Positions 23,271 through 31,715 are shown, counted from the stretch's first letter. The stretch is DNA of 64,000 bases from JAEUMD01 sp044222395 (GCA_044222395.1 JBGANK010000004.1:62001-126000), one strand, 5' to 3'. Numbers and translations: made by a program. The notes: a model not told the origin generated them from the sequence alone.

Positions 23271-24671
23271 TTGGAGACGCCGAACAGCGAACAGTTGCGC
23301 GTGCTGCTGGAGGCGGTCGTGTCCTTCATCGACGAGGGCGTGATCGTCGCCGACCTGGACGGGCGGGTGATCTACCACAATCCGGCGGCTGCGACGCTGT
23401 TGGGCGCGGCCGGCAATCAGCCTTTGACTTCGCTGCACGAAGTGCTGGGAATCAGCAGGGACCAGTCGATCGACAAGGCATTGGCCCAGGCTGCGCGCGT
23501 CGTGCAGAAGTCCGGCGAACTCACGGATTTCGTGCGCTTCCAGCGGCGTATCACCGTCAACGGGGAGGCGCGGTATCTGGAGCTGCTCAGCTGCCAGACG
23601 TGCGAACTCGTCGGACAGACCCGGCTGATGATCCTACGTGATGTTTCGGAGCGCAACCGGCTGGAGATGCTGATCGACCGGTCGCGCGGTGATCTGGTGA
23701 CCAACGATCGCAAGGTGCTGGCGCTGTTGGAGCGTGTGCACCAGGTGGCGCCATCGAACGCGTCGGTGCTGCTGCAGGGGGAGTCGGGTACCGGCAAGAC
23801 GCACATTGCCCGGCTCATTCATCGCCTGAGCCGCAGGTCGGAAAAGCCATTCGTGGAGGTCAACTGCGCCGCCATCCCGACGTCGCTGATCGAAAGCGAG
23901 CTGTTCGGCCATGTCAAAGGCGCCTTCACAGGTGCGATGCGCGATCGACCCGGCAGGTTCCAGGCTGCACACAAGGGCACATTGTTTCTGGACGAGATCG
24001 CCGAGATTCCGATGCACCTGCAGGCCAAGCTCTTGCGCGTGCTGCAGGACCAGGAGTTTGAGCCAGTCGGGTCCGACAAGACTGTTCGCGTCGACATCCG
24101 CATCATCACTGCGTCCAACCGTGACCTCAGGGAGATGGTGGATGAAGGCACCTTCCGGGCGGACCTCTACTACCGTCTGGCGGTTTTCACGCTCAATGTT
24201 CCGCCGATCCGCGAGCGGCGGGGCGACATCCCGCTCTTGTTGAAGCACTTCTGCGAGAACCTGGAGGCACGCGGGTATCCGGCAGGCGTGTCGTGCAGCA
24301 ACGAGGCGATGCAGATCCTGATGAACTACCACTGGCCGGGAAATGTGCGCGAACTGGAAAACGCCGTCGAGCACGCCATCATTTGTGCCGTCGATGGCAC
24401 GGTGAGGACGGAGAGCCTGCCGGAGCAGATCCGGGCCAGTGTGCACGCGCAGTCGATGTGGTCTGCGGTCGAGGCGGCCGGTTCGCACGCATCCGCACAT
24501 CGCGACGAGCGAGCTGCAGCCGAGGACGATCAGGCGCGGCGCGATATCGAGCAGGCGCTGGTACAATCGAACGGCAACCGGTCAGCGGCGGCAAAGCTGC
24601 TCGGTGTGGATCGGACGACGCTGTGGCGGCGCATGCAGCGGCTGCAGATCCTAACCCCATCACATGGCTGA
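23271..24671 (+). CDS. Sigma-54-dependent transcriptional activator with PAS sensor
   Basis: Enhancer-binding protein that drives open-complex formation by sigma-54 RNA polymerase. Domains: PAS (about residues 10-125, FIDEGVIVADLDGRVIYHNP), AAA+ ATPase (about 140-375) with Walker A GESGTGKTH (~170), sigma-54 contact loop GAFTGA (~217) and Walker B LFLDEIAEI, and a Fis-type helix-turn-helix near 430-460 (NRSAAAKLLGVDRTTLWRRM). The start is a TTG: GGAGG lies seven bases before it and no better in-frame start exists. It is transcribed divergently from the operon it probably controls; its signal may be a small molecule or redox state sensed by PAS. Confidence 0.95.
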   Translation: METPNSEQLRVLLEAVVSFIDEGVIVADLDGRVIYHNPAAATLLGAAGNQPLTSLHEVLGISRDQSIDKALAQAARVVQKSGELTDFVRFQRRITVNGEARYLELLSCQTCELVGQTRLMILRDVSERNRLEMLIDRSRGDLVTNDRKVLALLERVHQVAPSNASVLLQGESGTGKTHIARLIHRLSRRSEKPFVEVNCAAIPTSLIESELFGHVKGAFTGAMRDRPGRFQAAHKGTLFLDEIAEIPMHLQAKLLRVLQDQEFEPVGSDKTVRVDIRIITASNRDLREMVDEGTFRADLYYRLAVFTLNVPPIRERRGDIPLLLKHFCENLEARGYPAGVSCSNEAMQILMNYHWPGNVRELENAVEHAIICAVDGTVRTESLPEQIRASVHAQSMWSAVEAAGSHASAHRDERAAAEDDQARRDIEQALVQSNGNRSAAAKLLGVDRTTLWRRMQRLQILTPSHG

Positions 24672-24721
24672 GGCCGGCGGCTTTCAAGAGTCATGATTTC
24701 CGGAAGCGGATCCCGCGCACG

Positions 24722-24753
24722 AAAAAAGAAGCCACACATTGCTGTGTGGCTTC
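24722..24753 (-). terminator. Rho-independent terminator of the secreted hydrolase gene
   Basis: A perfect ten-base stem (GAAGCCACAC/GTGTGGCTTC, six-base loop) is followed on the minus strand by TTTTTT. It lies between two convergent genes and serves mainly the minus strand. Confidence 0.85.
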
Positions 24754-24854
24754 CAAGTTTGCGTCGCAGATGGAGGAATGCGCCGCGGAAATGACCTTTG
24801 CTGTTGCGTGCGCTTTGCGTTGGTGCGAGAGGCACGATTGATCGATGTTCCCCA

Positions 24855-25760
24855 CTATTGCGTGGGAGCTGCGGCCACGCGTGCTGCCAGGATGTCGGCG
24901 AGCAGCAAGCCATCGTCGGTGCGCAGGCCATGATCTCCTGGCGACACGAACCGCTCAGCGCGGCCGGTGAGGGCAGGCACAACGTTCATGTCCTGGCTCC
25001 AGCCCGACACGACGCTGTCACCAGCGTAGGGCGCGCGGATGTTTTGCGTGCGGATGACGGAGACATATCGAGCGCTCGGGTGTGGCTGCCGGTTGAGCCA
25101 GCCGAGCATCGAGTAAGGTGAATCCCGCCACAGGTCGCGATAGAGGATCTGCGAGCGGTTGATGGTGTTGAGGCCGACGAACGGTGCCACCCAGGACAGC
25201 GGCGAGTTGGCTATGGCAGAGCCAAACTCCGCGGCCGAGGTTCCCAGGTGCGGCGCGGCGATGGTGACCAGTGTCGAGGTCCGCGTGTTGGGGTTGGTCA
25301 CCATCTCGAAGCGGGCGACGACGCCGCCGGCGGAATGGGCGGCCACGACGATCTTTTCGCTAGGATGGCGACGGGCGATCTCAGAGATATTGGCGGACAG
25401 GACCTGGGCCTGAAGCGCAATTGGTGCTTCGGTTGGCAGGTCGAGCGTGTAGAGGCGATTGGGGGCGTTGGGTTCTGGCAGCGTCGAGACGATGCCGCCC
25501 ATCGGACCCAGGTGCAAATGGCCGGCGTCGGGCCAGCCGCGCTCATGCAGGATGGGAACGATACCGCTGACGCGCCAGCTGCCAGCAGATCCGAGATAGC
25601 CTTGAACCAGCAGGAGTGACTCGGCCTGCGCGTCTGCCGCCGGCTGCAGCGCCAGGGACGAGGCCAGAGTCGCGGCGGCGAGAACGGAGGTGCGGATATG
25701 CTTTGATGTGCGGGTGCGCCCGGAGCGCAGCGGATCAAGCAACACTTGCATTATCGACAT
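24855..25760 (-). CDS. Secreted alpha/beta hydrolase (lipase/esterase-like)
   Basis: A 301-residue exported hydrolase. The signal peptide is TSVLAAATLASSLALQPAAD-like (residues about 24-45). The oxyanion-loop motif is LLVQGYLGSAGSW, the nucleophile elbow AHSAGG has Ser143, and a likely catalytic His is in SPGDHGLRTDDG. It most resembles PGAP1-like or triacylglycerol-lipase-type hydrolases. CGAGGTG upstream supports the start at MSIMQ rather than an upstream ATG in the regulatory region. It has its own terminator, and a candidate repressor site about 30 bases before its start codon. The substrate is unknown, possibly a lipid ester. Confidence 0.8.
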   Translation of the reverse strand: MSIMQVLLDPLRSGRTRTSKHIRTSVLAAATLASSLALQPAADAQAESLLLVQGYLGSAGSWRVSGIVPILHERGWPDAGHLHLGPMGGIVSTLPEPNAPNRLYTLDLPTEAPIALQAQVLSANISEIARRHPSEKIVVAAHSAGGVVARFEMVTNPNTRTSTLVTIAAPHLGTSAAEFGSAIANSPLSWVAPFVGLNTINRSQILYRDLWRDSPYSMLGWLNRQPHPSARYVSVIRTQNIRAPYAGDSVVSGWSQDMNVVPALTGRAERFVSPGDHGLRTDDGLLLADILAARVAAAPTQ

Positions 25761-25790
25761 CGGAACACCTCGTGGTCGCCACGTCACTTC

Positions 25791-25810
25791 ATATTCGCAA
25801 GCACGAATAT
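25791..25810. promoter_or_regulatory. Candidate ArsR-type repressor operator upstream of the hydrolase gene
   Basis: ATATTCG-N6-CGAATAT is a perfect inverted repeat, equal to ATTC-N8-GAAT. I recall this core for sulfide/sulfane-sulfur sensing ArsR repressors (SqrR/BigR/SoxR type). It lies about 30 bases upstream of the hydrolase start codon, where it could block the promoter. Confidence 0.5.
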
Positions 25811-26097
25811 AATGCCCCTTGATTGGCGCGCTGGCGAGTCGGAAGCGGTCGATGCGACGATTTGTCGAAAGATTGGACACATCGAGTAGCGAGCTGTGCT
25901 GGTGATTTTGCCGTGCACAATCAGTGTCGGCTCGGAGCATGAATTGGACGGCCACCATGCGATGAAATTGAAGTGGCTAGCGCTTCGAAGCTCAGATTGC
26001 GGGCGCTGTGTTGCGGCGCGAAATTTCACCAATTGTGGCGGAAATTGCGCCGTTCGCGGCAGCTTTGGTGCGGTTCGCGGCCTAAGGAATCACGTTC

Positions 26098-26113
26098 ATT
26101 CGAATACGGGAAT
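26098..26113. promoter_or_regulatory. Second ATTC-N8-GAAT site upstream of the DUF2147-like gene
   Basis: ATTC-GAATACGG-GAAT has the same arm and spacer geometry as the site near the hydrolase gene, 135 bases before the DUF2147-like start codon. Two such sites in one divergent intergenic region suggest joint control. Confidence 0.45.
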
Positions 26114-26248
26114 GTGTTAACCAAACCTGCCCATGCCAGATGCGGCAGGGCGGGTCATCGCCGTGGCGGACAGCCAATGTCGCGGTCGATGTTTCGGTTA
26201 GGCCATCCGGCGACGCGCGATCGTGCCGGAGTATCAGGGAGTATCGTC

Positions 26249-26605
26249 ATGAAGAAGGCTATCGCTGCGGTTGTCGGTCTCGCGGCTCTTGGTCTGTCGA
26301 CCTCTGCCATCGCCAATCCGATGGTTGGCAAGTGGAAGTGGGAAGGCTTCACGATCGAGTGCAAGGAAGGCGGCGCGAACGGCATGTCGTGCATAGTCGC
26401 CGATGGACCCAAGAACAAGGGCATGGAGATGGTGAAGTCGAAGCTCGAGCCGAAGGACGGCGCGTTCGTCGGCCAGATCGCTCATCCGATGACGGGCGAG
26501 ACCTACAATGCGAAGATGAAGGCGGAAGGTGCCGATGCTTTCAAGATGGATGGCTGCACCGCTGCTGGCGCATGCGCATCTGGCACGTTCACGCGCGTGA
26601 AGTAA
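26249..26605 (+). CDS. Exported DUF2147-like small protein
   Basis: A 118-residue protein with a signal peptide (MKKAIAAVVGLAALGLSTSA, cleavage near IANP) and a compact mature domain, GKWKWEGFTIECKEGG...CIVADGPKNKG...IAHPMTGETYNAKMK...MDGCTAAGACASGTFTRVK. Four cysteines could form two disulfides. The strand pattern and the GQIAHPMTGETY and GC...C...FTRV features fit the DUF2147 family of periplasmic beta-rich proteins of unknown role. AGGGA before the ATG and a strong terminator after it show an independent transcript, divergent from the secreted hydrolase. Confidence 0.8.
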   Translation: MKKAIAAVVGLAALGLSTSAIANPMVGKWKWEGFTIECKEGGANGMSCIVADGPKNKGMEMVKSKLEPKDGAFVGQIAHPMTGETYNAKMKAEGADAFKMDGCTAAGACASGTFTRVK

Positions 26606-26657
26606 GGCTCGAGGCCGTCTTCGCCGCCGATCTTCAGCGGTGAACCCGACAAATTCG

Positions 26658-26692
26658 AAGGCGCTGGATCAAACATCCGGCGCCTTCTTTTT
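26658..26692 (+). terminator. Rho-independent terminator after the DUF2147-like gene
   Basis: AAGGCGC and GCGCCTT enclose a further TGGAT/ATCCG stem around a CAAAC loop, followed by CTTTTT. It is a twelve-base stem with one wobble pair. Confidence 0.9.
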
Positions 26693-26910
26693 AGGAATGA
26701 TGTGACGTGCCGTGCGAGTGGTGCGACAGAACAGGTCGCGCCGGATGCGACGGGCCGCTCCATGATACTTGGCAATGCAGATCGCGAAGCTCTTTGAACT
26801 GCCGGCCCTAACTCACGCCTCGCGCCTGTCCGTTTGCGTTTTCGGTTTGCGATCGGGAGCCTCGGATACGACGAGAATTTTTGTTCTCGCGCGGCGTTGG
26901 GAATTCGGTT

Positions 26911-27063
26911 TCTTCTCCCCCTGGGAGAGGGTCAGGGCGAGGGGTGAAAACTCAAACGATCGTGATGCCGCGCGCGCCTTTACCCGGCGCGGAGTCAATG
27001 GTTTCAGCCACATCTCGACGCTCTGGCCGCGCCGGCCTCTCCCCCGTGGGGAGAGGCGAAACG
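26911..27063. repeat. CTCTCCCC/GGGGAGAG palindromic repeat element, intergenic copy
   Basis: The left side has TCTCCCCCTGGGAGAGGGT and GGGCGAGGGGTGA, and the right side has CTCTCCCCCGTGGGGAGAGG. These are the hairpin ends of an element also found inside valS (40.7 kb) and before argS (55.0 kb). The gap from 26693 to 27103 holds no gene that I can support. Confidence 0.7.
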
Positions 27064-27103
27064 TCGCCCGATCGGTGCCTCATTGCGAACCGGACAGGCG
27101 TGC

Positions 27104-27457
27104 TCACGCCTCGCGCGTGCGGCCACCGAAGAAGCCGAGTACCAGCGCTGCGGCAAGGAACCCGGCGCCGATATACCAGAACGGAACGATATTGAATTCC
27201 ATCTTGCTGAAGTCGCCGAAGTTGATCCCAGGGGCCGCGCCCAGGAAGTAACCGGCAACCTGGCAGCCGAAAAAGAAGATCGCAAATCCAAGCGCGATGC
27301 GTCCGGCCAGCAGCACCCAGCCACCCGTGTTGGCGCGGAAGATGACGTGAAGGATCAGCATCAGCACGCCGAGTGCAGCGGCTACCACGCCGATCCACAT
27401 GAGCGGCTTCATGTAGGGCATCATTGCTGCCATCATATTGATCATGAAGTCCTTCAT
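27104..27457 (-). CDS. Multi-pass membrane protein with Met-rich N-terminus, function unknown
   Basis: A 117-residue integral membrane protein. The start MKDFMINMMAAMMPYMKPLM is unusually Met-rich and runs into helix 1 (WIGVVAAALGVLMLILHVIF). Helices 2 (LLAGRIALGFAIFFFGCQVA) and 3 (FWYIGAGFLAAALVLGFFGG) follow. A cysteine sits in helix 2. GGGAGGAC ten bases upstream sets the start at this ATG, not the longer frame. It is divergent from the DUF302 gene, an association that recalls sulfur-oxidiser genomes. No family name can be given. Confidence 0.7.
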   Translation of the reverse strand: MKDFMINMMAAMMPYMKPLMWIGVVAAALGVLMLILHVIFRANTGGWVLLAGRIALGFAIFFFGCQVAGYFLGAAPGINFGDFSKMEFNIVPFWYIGAGFLAAALVLGFFGGRTREA

Positions 27458-27770
27458 GCGCGTGTCCTCCCGGTGGACGATGTTTGTTTGCTTGCGGCCC
27501 TGATGTGGCGCGGCCCGACTTGGCGATTGGGCGGCGCTAGCGTGTCCAAAGCCGAGGCGAGGCTCAATCAAAAAATGCGATTGCGTGAATATGCCGCTCG
27601 ATGAGCCGTAGGCGCCCAGCTTGCTGCGCTGCAAAAGTTCGCGTCCGGTCGCGCCCCGTGTTTCGTGGAGTTCACTGTTTTGGTTGCACTTAAATGGTGA
27701 TATTCGCATCATCACACGGCAAACCGGTGCAGGCCTGCGCTGGACCACAAAAACGTTCAGGGAAACGCCA
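27458..27770. other. Divergent promoter region of the Met-rich membrane and DUF302 genes
   Basis: No gene is supported here. A half-matching repressor word, GTGATATTCGC with ATCAC downstream (GTGAT-N8-ATCAC), lies near 27701-27720, about 50-70 bases before the DUF302 start. Its ATATTCG resembles the inverted repeat at 25.8 kb. Confidence 0.4.
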
Positions 27771-28361
27771 ATGTTCGCTTTTCTTCGCAATGTCCTCGCG
27801 CTGGTCGGACTCGTCGCGATTCTCGGCGGCGGCTACATGTATGCCAAGCACCGTGGCGATTTCGACAAGTTCGCGGATTTCGATCCCAAGGCCGTCGATA
27901 CCTACAAGGAGATGATCGACAAGCTTATAGCGACCGGCAATCCGGCCGAGGCGACGGTGTGGAAGGCCAAGGTCAAAGAGGGCTTGACGTTCGAAGAAGT
28001 CGACCAGTCGATCAAATCGGTGGCGAACGAGCTCAACATCAAGGGCGTCGGCGAACTGCCGCTGGGCGACCAGGTAACCGCAATGCAGGGCAAGCCGTGG
28101 CGCAAGCTCAAGATCTATCTGTACTGCAATCCGCTCACCGCAGCAAAGATGATCGATTTCTCGGATGCGTATTCGGCCTACCTGCCGTGCCGCGTGACGC
28201 TGATGGAAGACAAGACCGGCAAGCTGTGGCTCTACACGCTCAACATGGACATGATGATCCATGGAGGAAAGCCGCTGCCGCAGGACCTCAAGGACGAGGC
28301 GATCGGCGTCAAGAAGATCATGCTCGGTATCCTGGAGCGCGGGTCGAAGGGTGACTTCTAG
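27771..28361 (+). CDS. Membrane-anchored DUF302 protein
   Basis: A 196-residue protein. One N-terminal membrane helix (FLRNVLALVGLVAILGGGYM) is followed by a helical stretch (about 30-90) and a DUF302 domain: KPWRKLKIYLYCNPLTAAKM, LPCRVTLMEDKTGKLWLYTLN. Two cysteines (YLYCNP and LPCRV) and a Met cluster (MDMMIHGG) stand out. DUF302 proteins are of unknown function but are common in sulfur-oxidising bacteria. AGGGA upstream fixes this ATG as start. The domain should face the periplasm if the helix is an anchor. Confidence 0.85.
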   Translation: MFAFLRNVLALVGLVAILGGGYMYAKHRGDFDKFADFDPKAVDTYKEMIDKLIATGNPAEATVWKAKVKEGLTFEEVDQSIKSVANELNIKGVGELPLGDQVTAMQGKPWRKLKIYLYCNPLTAAKMIDFSDAYSAYLPCRVTLMEDKTGKLWLYTLNMDMMIHGGKPLPQDLKDEAIGVKKIMLGILERGSKGDF

Positions 28362-28390
28362 ATCAGGTCCAGGACTTCACCGAATCATCA

Positions 28391-28477
28391 CTCCATGACC
28401 GGACTTGATCCGGCCATCCAGGACTTATGCATCTAGTGCCGTGTTTCCGGATGGCTGGATCATGTCCGGCCATGATG
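28391..28477. repeat. Imperfect inverted repeat (GACCGGACTTGATCCGGCC type)
   Basis: A left arm of about 30 bases (CATGACCGGACTTGATCCGG...) and a right arm (...CCGGATGGCTGGATCATG TCCGGCCATG) are near reverse complements around a 27-base centre. It resembles widespread alphaproteobacterial intergenic palindromes. It follows the DUF302 stop by 30 bases and may act as a 3' stabiliser. Confidence 0.7.
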
Positions 28478-28510
28478 TAACGGGGCAAAGCGCTTCCGCG
28501 CAACGCCGAT

Positions 28511-28620
28511 GCGCTAAAGCATGCCTGGCTGAAGTGTGAGCGGTAGAGCCGTGAAAAACATGCTCAAATGAAGAACGTAGATCGCGTTCGCGATTCTATT
28601 TGAAGCGAACGGGCTCTAGC
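28511..28620 (-). repeat. Dispersed palindromic repeat, copy B (inverted)
   Basis: Read on the minus strand, it aligns along its whole length with copy A at 11.3 kb: GCTAGAGC, GTTCGCTTCAAAT, GAATCGCGAACGCG, GAGCATGTTTTTCACGGCT, CACTTCAGC, CATGCTTTA. Identity is high in the core and lower between the blocks. Confidence 0.85.
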
Positions 28621-28704
28621 GAGTTGGCGCGATGCTGGTCGCGATCTTGGTTGAGGTGCCACAAGCGTCGCTTTGACGTCGCGTCGCGCCACGGCCTTGT
28701 GGAC

Positions 28705-29574
28705 TCAGACAGCCTGGCGATCGAGGGCGTGGGCCTCGGTGGACTTCGGCGTGAGGAAATCGACGATCGAGCTGATCGCCAGGTGGCGCTGCTTGTCGAG
28801 CAGCACGACGTGGTAGCTGTCCGGAATGATACGCAGCTCGGTCGGCCCCTTGATCTTGCGTGCGGCGATCTCGGCATTGCCGAGCGAACTCACATCGTCC
28901 TCACGCGGGTGCACGATGAGGGTACGCGCGCTGACCTCGGACAATTTCCGGTGCGCGGCGCGGGCCAGCCGATTGAACTCGAGCATCTTGACGCCGCTGA
29001 TGTCGAAGATGCGCTCCTCGGGCTTGTGCGTGCGCTCGAGCGCGCGCAGGACGATGACGCGAATGCGCTCGTCCTTGAGCCCGAAAGGTTCACGCTCCTT
29101 GAATGTGAAGAGGCGAGCGAACCAGCGCTGCGTGACCAGCTTGAACAGGTTGAATGTCCAAGGCACAGCCCAGCCATCGCCGTTGAACGTCGGCGAGATC
29201 ATGACCAACTCGCCGAACTTGTTGCGGCGGCTTAGGGACATGAGGGTGCCAAGCAATGCGCCGCCGCAGAAGCCGCAGACGTGAACCGTGTCACACTTGG
29301 CAGCGAGCGCATCGAAATGCTCTTCGGCTGTTTTCAGCCAGTCTTGCCATCTGGATTGGCTGTCGAGGTCGGTGCCGCAGGCAAGCCCCTCAACCGTGGG
29401 CGCGCTGATCTGATAGCCGCGGCTGCGCAGCGCCATCGTCAAAGGATAGAGTTCGGCGGGACTTCCCCCCAACCCGTGCAGCAACAGCACGCCGGTGCGC
29501 GCCAGGCTGTTGGAGGAGGGACGCGAACTGGTGTGATGAATGGATTGAGTCTGGGTCCGCTGGGCGAATTGCAT
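28705..29574 (-). CDS. Alpha/beta hydrolase with Cys at the nucleophile position
   Basis: A 289-residue cytosolic alpha/beta hydrolase of the carboxylesterase/serine-aminopeptidase type. The oxyanion region is GVLLLHGLGGSPAELYPL. The nucleophile elbow reads VCGFCGGALLG, so Gly-x-Cys-x-Gly replaces Gly-x-Ser-x-Gly with Cys103. Acid and base are plausible in HPREDDVSS and DSYHVVLLDKQ. Cys nucleophiles occur in dienelactone hydrolases, but the rest looks like an esterase, so activity may be altered. No signal peptide. It stands alone between long non-coding stretches. Confidence 0.85.
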   Translation of the reverse strand: MQFAQRTQTQSIHHTSSRPSSNSLARTGVLLLHGLGGSPAELYPLTMALRSRGYQISAPTVEGLACGTDLDSQSRWQDWLKTAEEHFDALAAKCDTVHVCGFCGGALLGTLMSLSRRNKFGELVMISPTFNGDGWAVPWTFNLFKLVTQRWFARLFTFKEREPFGLKDERIRVIVLRALERTHKPEERIFDISGVKMLEFNRLARAAHRKLSEVSARTLIVHPREDDVSSLGNAEIAARKIKGPTELRIIPDSYHVVLLDKQRHLAISSIVDFLTPKSTEAHALDRQAV

Positions 29575-30561
29575 GCGCTTTACCGGATACTGATACGCTA
29601 CTGGACTGCTCGTGAACTACTCGTGACGTGATGCCTTGCGTTTGATTCAGCCTGCTTCGAGACGATGACCGATCTGGGTTGAGGCGCTGATCCAGCGTGA
29701 ATCAGTGCGAAGATCCGATCGAGAGTGCGTTTCGTAAACGGGCTGGAAACCTCGCGCTAGTTGGGTCGAATAAATGCGGCAAACAAGCCCTGTAGTCCAG
29801 GAGGGTTAAACAGGCCCGCTCAGAAATCAATTCAATCTTGGGCACACATTCATGCGTTAATCTGTCGACGGATTGTTAAGCCTATTGGCGCACCCGCGTG
29901 GTGTTTGGATAGATGTGGAGGTTGCGTGGCGAATTGCAGCCCGGCTCCGGCACGCGTGAGAAAAAGCACCACCTTTCAAACGATTGATTGTCGACCGTGG
30001 ACGGATGCTCAGGTTGCCTTATGGCGTCTCTTGCCTGTCGGTCGGGCGCTTTTGCAGCGGTGCGGAGGCGCAAAAGGAAAGGGCGTCGAAGTGTGTTCAA
30101 TCCAACACTGGGAGTGATGCGACTCTTTCGGAGGTGGGCGCAAATGACGCGGTGCAAAATGGCCGTTTGAGCGTGTGTTCGACTTTCGCATCGTGCGGGC
30201 GGCGGCGTTGGCCAAAGTCAGATCGAGATTGGCCTCTCGCAATGCGCGGCTCGCAATTACAGATCGATGTCAATTGGAGGGTCAAAGGCGGTTTGGCGAG
30301 GAGGCTCATCGACCTTGATTTGTCGATCTTCTCCCGTGCACGTCGGCGCACCGACTTGAGAAAATCACTTCGATGCATTCCCGCGATACTTCGGACAGAC
30401 CAGCTGCCCTCAAGCCGGCATTGCGCGCGCGCTGATGGGGCCCGCAATGGGCGAGTAATGTCGGGTGCGGCTGGCACGACGGCTTGGGTCGAGCGTGCGG
30501 GCAGGGCTGGCGGGTGCGGTCGCAGATCCGAGCGCGTGCAACATGCGCGACGCCACTACCA
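29575..30561. other. Long region without recognisable genes
   Basis: These 987 bases contain only open frames with no conserved motif, poor ribosome sites and Arg/Cys-rich shadow-like translations. AT-rich patches near 29.75-29.88 kb could be promoters. It may hold decayed gene remnants; I cannot identify a parent. Confidence 0.4.
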
Positions 30562-31410
30562 CTACATGCGGAACGCTGCGACCTTGCATCGCTGCTCGCC
30601 GAGCTTGTCGATGCCGAGACGGATCTCGTCGCCAACCTGCAGCCACTTGGGCTCCTTCATGCCGAGCGCGACGCCGGGCGGGGTGCCGGTGGTGACAACG
30701 TCGCCTGCTTCCAGCACCATGAAGCGCGTCAGGTAGGACAGGATATAGGGGATCTTGAAGATCATGGTGGAGGTGTTGCCGGTCTGGCGGCGCTCGCCAT
30801 TGACGTCGAGCCACATGGCGAGCTTGTCGACGTCGCCGACCTCGTCGGGCGTCACCAGCCATGGACCGAGCGGGCCGAATGTCTCGGCCGCCTTGCCCTT
30901 TACCCATTGGCCGGAGCGCTCAGTCTGGAAGTGTCGCTCGGAGACGTCGTTGCAGCACAGGTAGCCGGCGATGTAGTCGATGGCGTTCTTCTCCTCGACA
31001 TAGCGGGCGCGCTTCGACAGCACGAATGCGATCTCGACCTCGTAGTCGAGCTTTTCGGCATCACGCGGCATCATGATGTCGTCGTTGGGACCGACGATAC
31101 AATTGCCGATCTTGTTGAATATGACCGGCTCGCGCGGAATGCGCAGGCCCGCCTCGGCAGCGTGATCGGCGAAATTGAGGCCGATGGCCATGAAGTTGCG
31201 GACGTTGGCAACAGGGGCTGCGAGTCTGGATCCCGGCTGGGCGGTGGGCAGCGTTGCGGGATCGATGGCCTTGAGGCGTGCCAATGTGTCTGCACCGAGT
31301 GTGCGGCCGTCGATGTCGGCAATGTGAGCTGACAGATCGCGGATCGCACCGGTGGCGTCGACAAGTCCAGGCTTTTCCGCACCATAGGTTCCGAAACGCA
31401 CGAGCTTCAT
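30562..31410 (-). CDS. Fumarylacetoacetate hydrolase family protein
   Basis: A 282-residue FAH-fold enzyme that hydrolyses or isomerises dioxo/ketoenol acids; relatives include fumarylpyruvate hydrolase, 2-hydroxyhepta-2,4-diene-1,7-dioate isomerase and the enzyme called ureidoglycolate lyase. Metal-binding acidic residues are in KLDYEVEIAFV and later the conserved CCNDVSERHFQTERSGQW and GPWLVTPDEV. The C-terminal VVTTGTPPGVALGMK is also typical. GGGAGGAATT upstream supports the start. The exact substrate cannot be told from sequence, and no pathway neighbours are present. Confidence 0.9.
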   Translation of the reverse strand: MKLVRFGTYGAEKPGLVDATGAIRDLSAHIADIDGRTLGADTLARLKAIDPATLPTAQPGSRLAAPVANVRNFMAIGLNFADHAAEAGLRIPREPVIFNKIGNCIVGPNDDIMMPRDAEKLDYEVEIAFVLSKRARYVEEKNAIDYIAGYLCCNDVSERHFQTERSGQWVKGKAAETFGPLGPWLVTPDEVGDVDKLAMWLDVNGERRQTGNTSTMIFKIPYILSYLTRFMVLEAGDVVTTGTPPGVALGMKEPKWLQVGDEIRLGIDKLGEQRCKVAAFRM

Positions 31411-31715
31411 GACGTCAATTCCTCCCGATCCTGCTTGTTCTTGTCGTGGGCTTCAGTGACAACGGCTGTCGGCGCAGTCCGGCTCGACGTTATAGCGTGC
31501 TGGAGGCGGACTGCGTATCCCGTGATCCCAGGCGTGGTTTTCAGCGCGGTGACGAACGGCCTATTTCCGGTCCGTATTCGGCGCGCTCCGGCCGATGCGA
31601 CTCGTGTTGGAATTACGTCGATGAATTGCGGTCAGCGCTCAATGCGCGGCATCGGCACGCTCATCGCTTTTTTGGGAAAGCTGCACAGAGGCGTCCGGCA
31701 TGGACAGCGAGGAGA

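Noticed and set aside
29984..30736. A 250-codon plus-strand frame in the gene-poor region
   Set aside because: It has no ribosome site or motif, its composition is Arg/Cys/Ser-rich, and it overlaps the genuine FAH-family gene on the other strand.
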